In this document: positions 12,946-24,800 of the stretch, in pieces
How positions within the stretch are numbered: the first letter of the stretch is position 1
Layout: each line of letters begins with the position of its first letter
Source: Stercorarius parasiticus
Taxonomy: Eukaryota; Chordata; Aves; Charadriiformes; Stercorariidae
Length of the DNA stretch: 64,000 nucleotides
NCBI GenBank assembly: GCA_013396915.1
Contig: VWZL01000166.1
Span: 744,001-808,000 of the forward strand
Direction: 5' to 3'
Program-made: the position numbers and the translations under genes
Notes under the pieces: model-generated
Databases searched by the model: none
What the model saw: only the letters and a program-made list of their open reading frames with translations
Told to the model about the DNA's origin: nothing

Positions 12946-13984
12946 GGATATGTACAAATAAATAAATAGCTTCTTGCCGTATTGTATTAAAGGCAATAGT
13001 GTTACTTTCTGTACATTTTTGTGCTAAAGTCTTGATGAATTCATGTGCATAAATGCTATGATACTGATTTTGAATTCCGTGCTTAGCAGAAGCTGGTTTT
13101 AACTGTTTATTACAATTATCATTACCTTTCTTTCTGCAGGACAACAAAATCGAAATCAGGCTTTAGTCTTCCTTATTTGCTTGAGACTTGAAAATAGCAT
13201 TGATAATTGCCCACCTATTAATTTCATAATATGTATTTCTTTTTCATTGCTTTTACATAGCATGCCATATGCTTGTGATCCTTTCTGAAGCGTTATCATT
13301 GACAGTCTGACTTCTCTGCTTAAGAGCTGATAGCTAGTGGTAGCACAATAATTAACTTGTATCTCATTCCTAGTTTTTTTCACCCGGTAATCTCTATTTG
13401 CCAAATTTGCTAAATGTTGCAGACTCCTGTTTCAGGAGGAAGCACCAAAGGATTATATGATGTGATCTTGCCGCATGACTGGATTCAAAACAGGTGGCAG
13501 GACTTTGGACCCTCTGCCTGTAGTTGTAACACCTACAAAATTTGTGGTACTGTCTGCCATTTATGTATTTGCATTACATTTGCAAAACACACTATCTGTG
13601 TACATATTACTTTTTCCTAAGCTGATTTGCCCTCTTATTTTGATTCCTTTTCTGCTTTGACAGGTCTGTTTCTTTGGGCCTCATTACAGTATGAGTTAGT
13701 TTAAATTATGTTGGCTGCCTGAATCCCCTGTGATAGAGCAGTCGGACACAGGAATTTCTGTGTTTACTTCTGCAGGTTTCTATATTTGCCTGCAAACTGG
13801 CTTCATGTTCATGCTGTGCAATCATTTCTTACTGATTTTATTTTTTCACACATTTTTTTGTGTGTGTAGCTTTGTGTGTATAGCAGTATATACCAACTTC
13901 CCTGTTACATTTTTATTAGATAGTTACTGTCACTGAATTAATACTCTATCATAGTCCTATGTACATCACATTTAGTAGAGAAGG
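12946..13984. other. Unique AT-rich sequence
   Basis: No recognisable gene or repeat. Short TG runs occur near 13858-13880. Confidence 0.5.
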
Positions 13985-14075
13985 ACCCAGATTCACGGTT
14001 TGTACAAACTGGTGCAGCTCAAAGTCCAGGAGCCCTGATTCGGTTGACAGCAGTTTCAGACCTAAGTGCCTTCAC
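13985..14075. repeat. Ancient amniote interspersed repeat fragment
   Basis: The phrase GACCCAGATTCACGG...TACAAACTGGTGCAGCTC resembles a very old repeat that I recall as common in turtle and crocodile DNA: 'cccagattcac..tgtaaactggtgtagctccattgac', with a partly palindromic body. I cannot give it a database name. Heavily diverged. Confidence 0.4.
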
Positions 14076-14654
14076 ACAGCACTTCTCAGAGACCTTCACT
14101 TTTTCCTTGGAGCATCTACCCACAAGGAAGTGGAACTGGGTCAGCTGAGTTAGTAGCACTTGCTGGGAGCAAGGTAACAGATGTGTCACTCAAGTGCTGG
14201 CCATCACATACAAAGAAGTAGCTGACTGAATACCTTCCAATGCAGTGAAGGATGAAACAATACAGTGGTTGTGTTTTGACTAACTTACACATGGTGGTTG
14301 AAACAACCCGCCAGAAAAAAAAATCCCCAGGATCAGGTATCATGTTCTTCAGTAAAGAGAATAGGCAACCTATTTCCGAAAGAAAGGAACCCTTTAATGC
14401 ATACATTTCTAAATACGAATAAAAGGATTCATGTCAATAAGTCAGATTTAATCAGACTAAAATTCTCATTTAATTTGCATACATGATTTTATAACATTAT
14501 CAAGTAAATAGGAGACACAATTTTCAGGGACACTAGCCCTTATTAAATCTACAGAGACAGAGAAAGTGGGTACACGGTACTTTTTAAAAACTGGAATCTT
14601 CATAGACATTCAGACATGTCACAGACTTTCAGACATGTAGAAGTCAAATTTAGC

Positions 14655-14712
14655 AATTTCCACTTGGATTCCATGGAATTCCACAGCGAATTCCACTTAG
14701 AATTAAATTCTA
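14655..14712. repeat. Degenerate short tandem repeat (GAATTCCAC-like)
   Basis: The motif TTCCAC with flanking GATT/GAATTC recurs three times (from about 14658, 14683 and 14692) and decays into GAATTAAATTC. It is probably a small local slippage product. Confidence 0.5.
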
Positions 14713-16889
14713 AGCTAAACTTCATACCTGGCAGACTTTCAGCATTCCCAGTAGCTAGTTTGGGCCTTTTAAATGAAAGAAAGAGAAGATGAGATTCTTT
14801 CCCTCTATAGTCTCCATTGTGAATGGTACTAGAGTTGCATCTGCAAGCAGACAAGCAAGCTTTAGAGGGTCAGATTTACAGTCAGGAATCAGAAAAACCC
14901 CAACTTTTTGCCACTGTTTCTATGTAAGCTTAAATTCTAGCATTCCTGTGTTTATTTCATAACTCCTATGGAAATAACAATACAAATTACATTTCTTAAA
15001 GTGCTTTGAGGTCTAAAAGATAAAAGTTTTAAAAAAAGTACGGCTATTGTATGTGTTTTGTTCTAGTGAAATAACAGGTTAACATGAAAATCAACAGATT
15101 TGCATTGATAAGTAAAAGAAACCCTGTTTATGATTATACCCATTTTAAGGAAAAAGAAGTATGACTTTGATGATAAAAAAAGTTTACTTTTAATGTTCTT
15201 TAAAAGTCACGCATGCCTTAATTTTCAAATATGTTCCATGTTTTGAAAGAAAATAGGTATCAGACTTTGGTCAGTTTGCTAAAAGTAATGCTTGGTCACT
15301 TGCCTGAGAGTAATGTGGCCTTTTAAAGCATAAAAATATATGTATACTTTACATTTCTTTAAATTGCAGCAATAGCAGTCTTCATGTCACTTTTAAGTGC
15401 AGCTTTGAAATTCCTGTCTGGCTGTGGGGTTTTTTTTCATTCTGAAACTTGCCACACTCTGCTGAATGTAGGTACAACATGCAATCACACTGCAAAATTC
15501 CACATTTCAGTTAGTATCACATTAGACAACTGGACAAAAACCTTTAAATTCTGATTTTAAAAAGCATTTAGCCTTATTTTAAGTTTCCCCTCATGCTGTC
15601 AGTAGAGGATTTACTATTTACGTCAATGAAAAGACCATGGGATTTTTTTAAGGGAAAAAAAGAATCCTACCTACAAGCTCTAAATTGAATCAGTACATTG
15701 TGATAGGCAGTATGCATCATCTTTGAATGTCTCTACAAGTCAGTTTATTGTCAGATACAGGGTCAAGAGATGGGTCCTTCCCAACCACTTAAGAAAGGGC
15801 TGTATATTAATGTACACCTGGAAGTAATTTATTAGGAATGATGACAAACATGAATATCTGTAATTATACAGGGCGTAAGAAGGAATAGGGCAGAAATTCT
15901 GAGCTCAATTATATTAATTATAAGTGGTGAGGACCCAAGATACTATTTCTGATCCTTTAGCCTTTCATAGCATTTGGATTTGGACTTAGTTTTTAACTTC
16001 AGATTGTGTCTGGTAAGGACCTGACTTATTTTAAAGCTTTCAACTTCTATGTGTTTTCTATCTCAAGATTTTCAGAAAAGCTAGATTTACCTGTATCTTG
16101 CTTCAAGCAGTCCTGTTAGAAAGTCAGAAAAGGATTTTAGCCAAAATGTGTCTCAGGTGTCGCTTTAAGCTGCATCTTGATGGTAACAGTCTAATTTTTT
16201 TTCCTTAACTGCCTTTTTCTCCCCCGAGCTTTTAGTTATATAGCATGTATCTCTGAAGTCCATTCACATGCAACTGAGACTAAGTCTCCCACTGACTTTC
16301 CAGCAAGACAGCTGAATCAGGGGTAATGTACAACTCCCAAGTCAACATTTATCTAAAATTAAATGAACGAAGAAGAAAATCCTCTTATTGCTGAGCCTAG
16401 GAGAGGTAGGGCTAAGCCCGGCTGAGAAGAAGGGGAAAGAAGATAAGAAAGGTAAGGAGAGACTGGCAAGAAAACACACAGAAGGCCTGGAGAAGAATGA
16501 TAAAGGGAATTTTACAGAACATGATGATGTTTTTTTCTGTTTAATATCTTATATTCCAATTGATCATTAGTTGCTGTATACAGTGTTCATTGATATATTG
16601 CTGATGTGGGTCAGCCAACACAAAAGAGCCTGACCCAGGTGGTTATGCTGGGTTAGTGCTTAGTAATGAAAACTAATCAGTTGAAATAGATGACTTACCA
16701 CCTCAATTTTATACTACAGTGCCTTGGTATTCTTTTTGCATCTATATATACAAGAGTGATTGTGTTATCAGGTGCACAACTCATATAGTCTGTGATGCTC
16801 AAACTTCTAATTATATTTTTCTACTGGTTTTCAAGTATGTAAAGCAACCAGGTAGAATGTTACTAGCAAAAATGCTAAGCTTCTCGTCT
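14713..16889. other. Unique sequence with a purine-rich tract
   Basis: No gene recognised. At 16418-16508 the + strand is mostly A and G (GAAGAAGGGGAAAGAAGATA and similar), which opens a 60-codon lysine-rich frame by composition rather than by coding. Confidence 0.5.
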
Positions 16890-17010
16890 GAAATTGGTCA
16901 AATTTCTACTTCACTGGGCTTCAGTGTATCTCAGTTTTGTTATCCATGTAAGAGAGAGACAGTCAGAGACAAACAACTTATTCCTCATGGGAATATAGCA
17001 AAATCACATC
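16890..17010 (+). repeat. MIR-like (CORE-SINE) fragment
   Basis: GGTCAAATT..ACTTCACT...GTGTATCTCAGTTTTGTTATCCATGTAA follows the order of the MIR core ('gggcaagttacttaacctctctgtgcctcagtttcctcatctgtaaaatg'), followed at a suitable distance by CCTCATGGGA. It is diverged and short. Confidence 0.4.
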
Positions 17011-17129
17011 ACTTCATGTCTGTTGAATGCTGCATATCCTAAGATGAATGTTTTAACTGTTGTTACCACAGACAACCCTGTGAGGAGGTATTGAGGATAA
17101 TCACAATGTCATGGGGTAACAATAGGTTG

Positions 17130-17295
17130 ACAGGGGCTTCTGGAGGTTGAAACTCCCTAGTCCAGCTTAGGTAAGGTAGCTCAAGGCTGTGTCTATTTGA
17201 GTTTTCAAGGATGGAGGTTCCATAAATTTCTCTGGGCAAATTACCCCCACTCTTACAGTGGAAATTTTTTTCTTTACTCTGACCATTTCTTTTGT
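17130..17295 (-). repeat. Older CR1 LINE 3' fragment
   Basis: On the + strand it carries CTTCTGGAGGTTGAAACTCCCTAGTCCAG, then CTCAAGGCTGTGTCTA, TTTTCAAGGATGGAGGTTCC and TCTCTGGGCAAATTACCCC. These match in order the reverse complement of CR1 3' ends ('caaggatggagattccac...ctctgggcaacctgttcc'). No tail octamer survives. Confidence 0.75.
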
Positions 17296-18558
17296 TGTGG
17301 GAGAGTACTAGCTAACTGTTAATTTTGATACATCTGTTTTGGGGGAAATCTCTGCAAGTCACCAGGAAGTCTGCTTTTTACTTGATTTTCTCTAGCTTTA
17401 TCCAGTATTTGGATTCATTCCGGATTGTCTGCTGAGAGCTAGGTAACAGCTCCAGGCTGATATTTCTGAAGAATGAAGCAGTTGCCTGCGCTGACTGTGT
17501 AGGCTTTGTTCTCAAAGCAATGTGCACTTTATCATAAAACAAACTCTACTGCATCAAACAAATTACCTGTACTTGTTCCTTTGACCCTGATTTCTTCTCT
17601 GGTAAGAAAATCACTACAACTTGTATTTCTGTTCATAAGCAACAGCTCTGAGGAGTCCCTGCTTTCCATCTGAGCTAATCAAGGTGTTCTCATTCATTCC
17701 TTTAGAAGTTATGTACTAGGCAAGTTCAAAATGATGAAAGATGCAAAATTATGTTTTCTCTCCCTAGGGTGGTTTAGTGCTTCCAAATCTCAGTTTTTGA
17801 GAATAACACTTCTGCATAGATTTGCATTTTAGGAGTCCTAAGCAAGAAAGTAACTGAGAAAGGGCTGTCTTGCCCTTCTGAGGCCTCCTTTGTTGTATCT
17901 GTGGCTCTGGTCACAAAGGAATATTTGGAATCGAACAATAATACACATAGGAGAATATGCCACAATTATTAATATTTTTTTCTCTAATTTGACCGGTTAA
18001 CACTGGGCTGGATTTTACAGTAATAAAATAAGCTTTCTGTCTACTTTTCTTCTAATGAGGACCAAAAGCCTCATTATAATGTTGCACTGGGATATGAGCT
18101 TCTGCAGGGAGAGACAGATTGCGTGGGTACTACTTCCTCAATGTCCCTGCAGGGCAGCAATTTTGTGGTATTTGCAAGATAGTACAGAAATTCAGTTCAG
18201 AAGCCTCTGATTTCGAAAATGAACTCCATAATATATATGCTCTCTAGCTCTAGAAGTAAACATAGACATGTCTACTATTGTCTAGGGGCTCTGTCTTGCA
18301 ACTGCAACTTGCATAATCAATCCTAAAAATGTACATGGTAAATCAGCGGTCAATAAGTTTGTCTAAGAAACTGGATAATTAGCCTGAAAAGGATGTGCAT
18401 GGTGTAAATACATAAAAAGAGAAAAACCAAGTCAGGGCATGATTTAGACTTTATTCTTTCCCTTATATTATGTTTTGTTTTGTGAGACTCTTCCTAAAAA
18501 CATTTAAGTTTCTATCCGTATGGTCAAAGCACAGACGTCCTTTCTGAGACTCTCTTCC
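17296..18558. other. Unique sequence, no gene seen
   Basis: No coding frame or repeat recognised. There are short T-rich runs only. Confidence 0.5.
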
Positions 18559-19110
18559 ATCATAGAATGGTTTGGGTTGGAAGGCACCTTCAAAGATCAT
18601 CTAGTCCAACCCCCCTGCCATGGGCAGGGACATCTTTCACTAGATCAGGTTGCTCAAAGCACCGACCCACCTAACCTTGAACACATCCAGGGATGGGGCA
18701 TCTACAGCTTCTCTGGGCAACCTGTTCCTGTGTCTCACCATCACCTCATTGTAAAAAATTTCTTCCTTATATTGAATCTAAATCTACTCTCTTTCAGTTT
18801 AAAACCATTGCCCCTTGTCCTGTCGGTACAGGTAAAAAGTGTCTGTCCATCTTTCGTGTAAGCCACTTTTAAGTATCGAAAGGCTGCAGTAAGGTCTCCC
18901 TGGAGCCTTCTCAACTCCAGGCTGAACAACCCAAATTTCCTCAACCTTTTTTCATAGGAGAGGTGTTCCAGCCCTCTGTCCATTTTCATGGCCTTCCTCT
19001 AGACCTGCTGTAACAGGTCGATGTCATTCTTGTGCTGGGAATCCACAGCACCGGACACAATACCAGGTGGTATCTCATGAGAGTGGAGTAAGGCATCATA
19101 ATATCTCTTT
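18559..19110 (-). repeat. CR1 LINE, 5'-truncated 3' end
   Basis: A well-preserved CR1 3' end in minus orientation. It starts with ATCATAGAAT (tail octamer ATTCTATG on the minus strand, 18561-18568), then GGTTTGGGTTGGAAGGCACC, ATCTAGTCCAACCCCC, the GGGACATCTTTCACTAGA phrase, CTTCTCTGGGCAACCTGTTCC, CCTTGTCCTGTC, and GGTGGTATCTCATGAGAG near the upper end. Minus-strand frames in it (82 codons at 18741-18989) are remnants of the ORF2 C-terminus, with residues such as LSYEKRLRKFGLFSLE. Intermediate age: less worn than 17130-17295, more worn than 31036-31743. Confidence 0.95.
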
Positions 19111-21633
19111 CAGATTTGGAATAATGAAAATAGTCATGATCTACATAACTGATACAACACTGGGGTTATAGTCCACTCAGTACATATAGTGGCCAAGGGA
19201 TTTTACTCTGGGCTGTTCATTCATTCTTATTCCTCTTTGGTATAAAGGCTTGTGTATAGCTCTCCAACAACTGGAGCCTGGCTAACATTTGATTCTTGAA
19301 GTGGTACAATATTTTCAGAGTCTGTCTTGATAGATATCAATCACGGACCGTACTGTGGGTTTTTTTCCATGTCTTGTTAATCAGATGTCAGAAGAGAGTA
19401 TATTTCATTGTCCTCCACATCCTCTTAATTATGTTTGTAGATGAAGACATTTAAAATATATGCTCATCAATTACTGTTGTATGAACGAGAATTTAGTTGT
19501 TGAGCACATTTAGCATCTTTAGAAGTGCACAGTTTGTCCTGAGAAGGCAAGCTCTCTAGCTTGCCAGTTATAGAAGGTTTTGGCCTTTGTGTGTCTCTCC
19601 CACTTTTTGTCTGTTAGTCTTTCTACGCATGTCAACAGTAGTAATGCTATAGCCATTCACAAAAAGGTGTGTTTGAATCTTGACATCCAGTATGAAAATC
19701 AAAAAAAAATTTTTGTTTATGGAAAAGTTGCTTCATTCAGGAATGTTTGCCATGTATCTTACTTTTGAAGCATTTAATAAAGACTTCTAGCTATTTTAAC
19801 TACCATCTGAACTTTGTTGTTCAACTTGTAATGTATAGCAGTACAGTATTCCAAGTGGTTTCATAGTGTCCTGTAAATTATGTAAGAGATGGGGAAAGGT
19901 AAGAGTTTGATGGAAACTACTGTTGTAATAGTATGTCTGATGACAAGTTTAATTTATGGTAGTCTTTATGGTGGTGTCTCATAGTTTGTTTACTTTTCAG
20001 AAGCCTAAAGGTTATGGGACCAGTTTTGTAGCTTGTAGCAAAAAGGTCCATTTGTCCCTAGACCTCTGGAGAAAGGTCTGGATTTTCATTCACTCACTTT
20101 GTCACTTGGTCTGCATTTTGCAATTCGTATCATAAGTATTTAGTAGTTTGCAATCAGCCTTGACCACAATGTTTAATATAAGGTGTGTGTACTGTCTAGA
20201 AGTTTCCAGAGACTTCAGTCCAAAAATAGCTCAATACAGTCTTGGCAGAACTCCCTGTTTCCTATAAGGCTTTATTCTGGTTGACGTCTCTTATGTATTA
20301 AACCTGTTGGATGCTTACCTCTTTGTAGCTTGCTGGGAAACAGCTGGCTGTTTTTCTTTCTGAAATGGTCTTTCTGACCATCCCAACAGTGTAAAGGCCA
20401 GGAGGAACCCTCACTGGTTTTTGTCCTTTCTGTTTCTCTCTTGGAGTCTTTCTATCACTCTCTAGAAACCAGCACATAATGGATTTACTTTAAACTTTCT
20501 GTGTATTTCAGTCAAATGTAATTCTTCATATACTTGTTCAGTTGCAATATTTTAATACTGCAAAGTGACTTTGGAGAAGAAGCCAGCATGTGGATGCTAA
20601 TCCTTTTTATATGTGTTTAAATGGATCACTTGCTACTCAGTTTCCTGTCCATGAACATATTCATCATATGATATGTTGTTCTTTTGCAATGTTTGTGCAT
20701 CTGTTTCATTGCCCAGAATGTCTTTGCTGCATGGGTGTTGGTTTGTTGCTTGGGTGTTAGGTGAAGCAATTGATCCCTGAGTGAATTTGTCAAGTATATG
20801 ACTTTTATTGTAGTTCTAGGCTTATATGTAATTTTACGTATTTGTCTATTGCTTACAGAAAAATTATACCAGAGCTTCTACCATCCCATGTCAAGGTTTG
20901 TACAGTGGAAGTTATCCTTTTGAGCCAGCGAATCTACCCGTTGGCATACAAAATGAGTGCAGTAGCTGCCTGCTGTAGCAATCGCTGGTGTCTGCCTTTA
21001 GCATTCTAACTGCAATGTTTCTGCTTTAGTCAAGTCGGAAAATACTTTTTCCGTTGCAGAAATTTGGCAGTGAGCATTGTTTAAACTGTTTGGGTTTATG
21101 CAAATAAGCTGCTTCAAAGGTTATCGTGGAGCTTTTCCAACTCATGGTCTCTGTAGCTTTGCAATGATGTGAAGTTTGTCTTGTTTTTGTTCTCTCCAGT
21201 GTATGTTATTGCTCTCATTTTTTTCTTTTTTAATGGTTGCATTATTTTATACATTTCGAGGTCTCATACTCTGAAATTCATCATGGTCTTAACAAAACAT
21301 TTTGGTAAACTTTCACTAGCTTTGCTTTGGAGACACTACCATGAAATGCTTGCTCTGAACAAGTTTGCTTACTTTTCATTGTGTTTTTGTTATATGAATC
21401 ATTTATTCAGGTTGAGTGTCACTAGGATCCCCCAAGGATCTCTTCCTACTGCAGACATAACCTGTATGAACTGAAATCTCTGACTCTGTCGCTGTCTTTG
21501 GATCTTTGCTATTCTAACAGCTATTTATTTTGATCCTGTTCATACTATGACCATACCATTATAAAATGGCAATTTGGCTTTGTGAGATTACAATCCCATT
21601 TCCCTCTCTCGCACATTCTGAGGAAGTCTTTAA
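19111..21633. other. Unique sequence, no gene seen
   Basis: T-rich on the + strand. The 101-codon frame at 21169-21474 is rich in F, L and I because of T-rich composition and has no recognised domain. Confidence 0.5.
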
Positions 21634-21888
21634 CCTTGTCTACGCTAGAGAGGTTCTGCTGCGCCGTCAGCAAACCCCCTTAGTGTAGACACAGAGCATG
21701 CTGACACAAGCTCTTTGGCTTGCTTAATGACACCAGGTCCCTGAATAACAGCAAAAACCATCTTCTGTTAGCATTACTGCATCCACACCAAGGTTCTGCT
21801 GGCACAATAAAATCAGCTGAGGGGGATGATTTTTTTCACACCCTGGGCCAACATGGACAGGCCCAACTCCATATTGTAGACATAGCCT
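21634..21888. mobile_element. Old non-autonomous DNA transposon-like element (MITE)
   Basis: The ends are inverted: CCTTGTCTACGCT at the left (21634-21646) and TTGTAGACATAGCC at the right (21874-21887), sharing GTCTAC/GTAGAC. Inside, GTCTACGCTA (21638-21647) is mirrored by TAGTGTAGAC (21681-21690), one mismatch in ten, so short inverted modules are nested. The interior (CTGCTGGCACAATAAA, then GATTTTTTTCACACCCTGG) resembles the 'gtctacact...tgattttttcacacccct' MITE-like repeats that I recall as frequent in turtles and crocodilians. No transposase is present. I cannot name the superfamily. Confidence 0.5.
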
Positions 21889-24800
21889 TTATTGTTGTCC
21901 AACTGTCTATTTGTGTTTTGCTTTTTTTGTGCTTGCATCTGGTGACAGGCTGCGTATTAGTTGCCTATTTTGTACTGCATCACTGTCATACATAGACTCA
22001 GCAATTTACTGCTTTCTTACCTCCCAGAAATTTTCAAAATGCTGAGAAATCTTTTTGAATGGAGTAAGGATGAGAGCTGTAATCTCTAATTTTCACAAAC
22101 CTGTTTTTTAAGATACAGGTGGGGTTTTTTTGGTAATTCTGAAATGTCTGGTTTTCAAATTCATACATAGCTTCCCAACAGTATAAATCCTTAGAAAAAT
22201 GCTTCCAGTTATAAAACATTATCCTTAAAAGTATCATAGAAATACATTGTGATAGCTTCACTTTTTTGAAGTGTGAAAGATGGAAAAACTGATACCTTTC
22301 TTCAAAAGGCATTTTTGACCGAAAATGGTTCTGTAATTCCTCTCTCAAACGCCGTTCTAGTTATGCATGTGTAAAATCTCACCTGTCTGATACTCTTTTA
22401 ATAGGGTACATGTTTGTTTCTATTGGACATGAGTTCACAGAAGATCTCTACTCGCAACACTATGTCTTTTTCTATGCAGATCCTCTGTGTCACTTCAGCT
22501 GTGACTCTTCTTTATATTTTTGCATTTAATTTTGTATGTATTTTGATGAGATTTTCCTTTATTTTCACATTTGCATTAGCAAATTATCTGAGCTGTGCTC
22601 TTGCTCTAGAGGTGAGCTTATTCAGCAAGTTTGCTCAAAGAACTACTGTGGAATCTCTAAGCATCCTCCTTTGACTTTCCTTCCCTCTAATTCATAAAAT
22701 GGCTTTATTATAAATTATTTAATCTTATTCAGGTTTGGTAATTCCAGGAATTGGACAGCTTTCCAAATTTAGCAGTCCACTGTTCTGTTGTTTTTTCAAA
22801 TTCTCAGTTATTGTTTTGAAAAGACACCATTCTTAGATGGCACTTTCTGTTAGTTCAAAATGCGCTTGGATCGTGCAGGAGATTTGACAGAGAGCACTCA
22901 ATATACTGCTTGTATATTCAGATGCCATTTGAGTGTGTCTGTGTCAGTGTCAACCTCTGTGTCAGCTGCTTTGCTTTCCTCTTTAGACAACGTCATTGCA
23001 ATTTTGTAGTTTCCCTGTTGTCACTTATAGGCTCCCTAGTTGTTAAATACATCCCCTGTTATGCCCATCTCTCTGGAGACAGAAAGCTGGTAAGTTGCCA
23101 TGATCTTTAGCAAAGTTGCTTCAAGGCTTTTCTGCAATGCAGGCAAGAAAAAAGGGCCAAGGGCAGGCTGCTCCTGCCACGGATAGGGTTGAATGAAGGA
23201 GAAAGAACAGAGTGAGGATGGAGAACTGTGGGGAAAGCCCTGCAGAGTCAGACTTTTGTCTCCTGTTTCTGCCAATGGGAGGGAAGAGATACATCTGAAA
23301 GCTGCTGGTTTTGCTGGGAGGAAACACCCTCTGCTTAGGTTCCCCACAGCAGCAGCCAAAAAAACAGTTTTTCTGGACCTTTAGCAGCCCGAATATAAAA
23401 CAGGCACGGTAAGTCTGCTAGGGGTAGCTTGCTTTGTGTAGGTAGGGAAATGGCCTGATCATAGCCTTTGTTCTGTGTTTTTCCCAGTAATTCATCACTG
23501 GTGTTGCTTGCTTACAGGACTGAAAGAAACATGACAGATGTGAATCTCTGTCTCTGTGAGGGCTCTCTGTCATCAAACACTTCATGAACCAGAGATCCTA
23601 GAGTTTCCGGCAGTTCTCACAGGATACAGCACCCCTAACGGGAAGGTTTACATGGTGTGAGCTGTCCACTTGCACAGCGAGCAGCAGCAGGCTGTGTCAT
23701 GATGTAATAAATGAGCACTCGTTCATTTTGGGACCTGTGGAGTTGGTAGGAATTTGAAATTTTGATTCCAGAGAAATAGATTTGTCATCAGTCTTAACTG
23801 AAACATTCCTTCCTTCTAAATGGTTAGAAAACTGTGAAACAAGGCGGTATTTCTATCTTTCTCCATATCTGAAAGCATCCTTATCCTCAGAACATTATCT
23901 TTGTTAGAGAGGAATGTGAGAGACAGAAAGAATAGAGTTTTCCAAAAAGCCTAAAGGTCTCAGCAGCCAGAAACTCATGAAAAGTCATCAAGTTGTACCC
24001 AAAGTGAGGGTATGCATCATGCTAGAAGCAGAAGTTTACGTCTCATCTCCTAAGGGTTAAGACTACAGTACAGAAAACCCAGCTGTGCCTCTTTTAGTAC
24101 TAGGAGTGTTTTAATATTTGTTTCAGTGAGTGTATCTGGTGAATCACTATCCCTTCATGAAAATGAAGAGGTTGGATAAGATCTTAAAGTACATGATAAA
24201 TTAACAGGTTTTACATTGTTATATGCAAGACAGCAATGTAACTCTACAAGCCCATTTGCCCATATAGTATAGGATGGGATAGTGTATACCGTATTTGAGT
24301 TCTGAACATTTTGTAGTTCTGCAACAACATGCCTCTGGCAGTTCCCCAAGACAGGACTCTGATTTAAATGATATAATCTTACTTGTGAGCTGTTTCAGCT
24401 ACGCACCTAGGGCCAAGAACTTACCTACCCCACAATCAAGCATTACAGGTTATTATGTAGAGATAATAAAGACCTCTGGGACATTTGCTAAACCCATGGT
24501 GTTTGTGGTATTATCAAAATTGGAATTGTCTTATTTTACACAATCCTACTACATATTACTAGTAAATAAGGATTTCAATAATATGTCTTGATCTAACATT
24601 GCAACTAGACACCTACCTGTCTTTGAATTGGTAGCTTTCAAAATATGTGTAGTAGTCATGCTAGATCATCAGATATGACAACCCAAAGCCTGGACAAGGC
24701 TAGGTCACATTTTCAATGTCTATTCTGTTTGAGGAGGTAGCTTGCAAGAAGGTCAATAATTTACAGACAGAATTGAGTTCTACTGTTTCAAAAGACGTGA

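Noticed and set aside
16388..16570. Lysine/glutamate-rich 60-codon frame
   Set aside because: Produced by a purine-rich tract; no other coding evidence.
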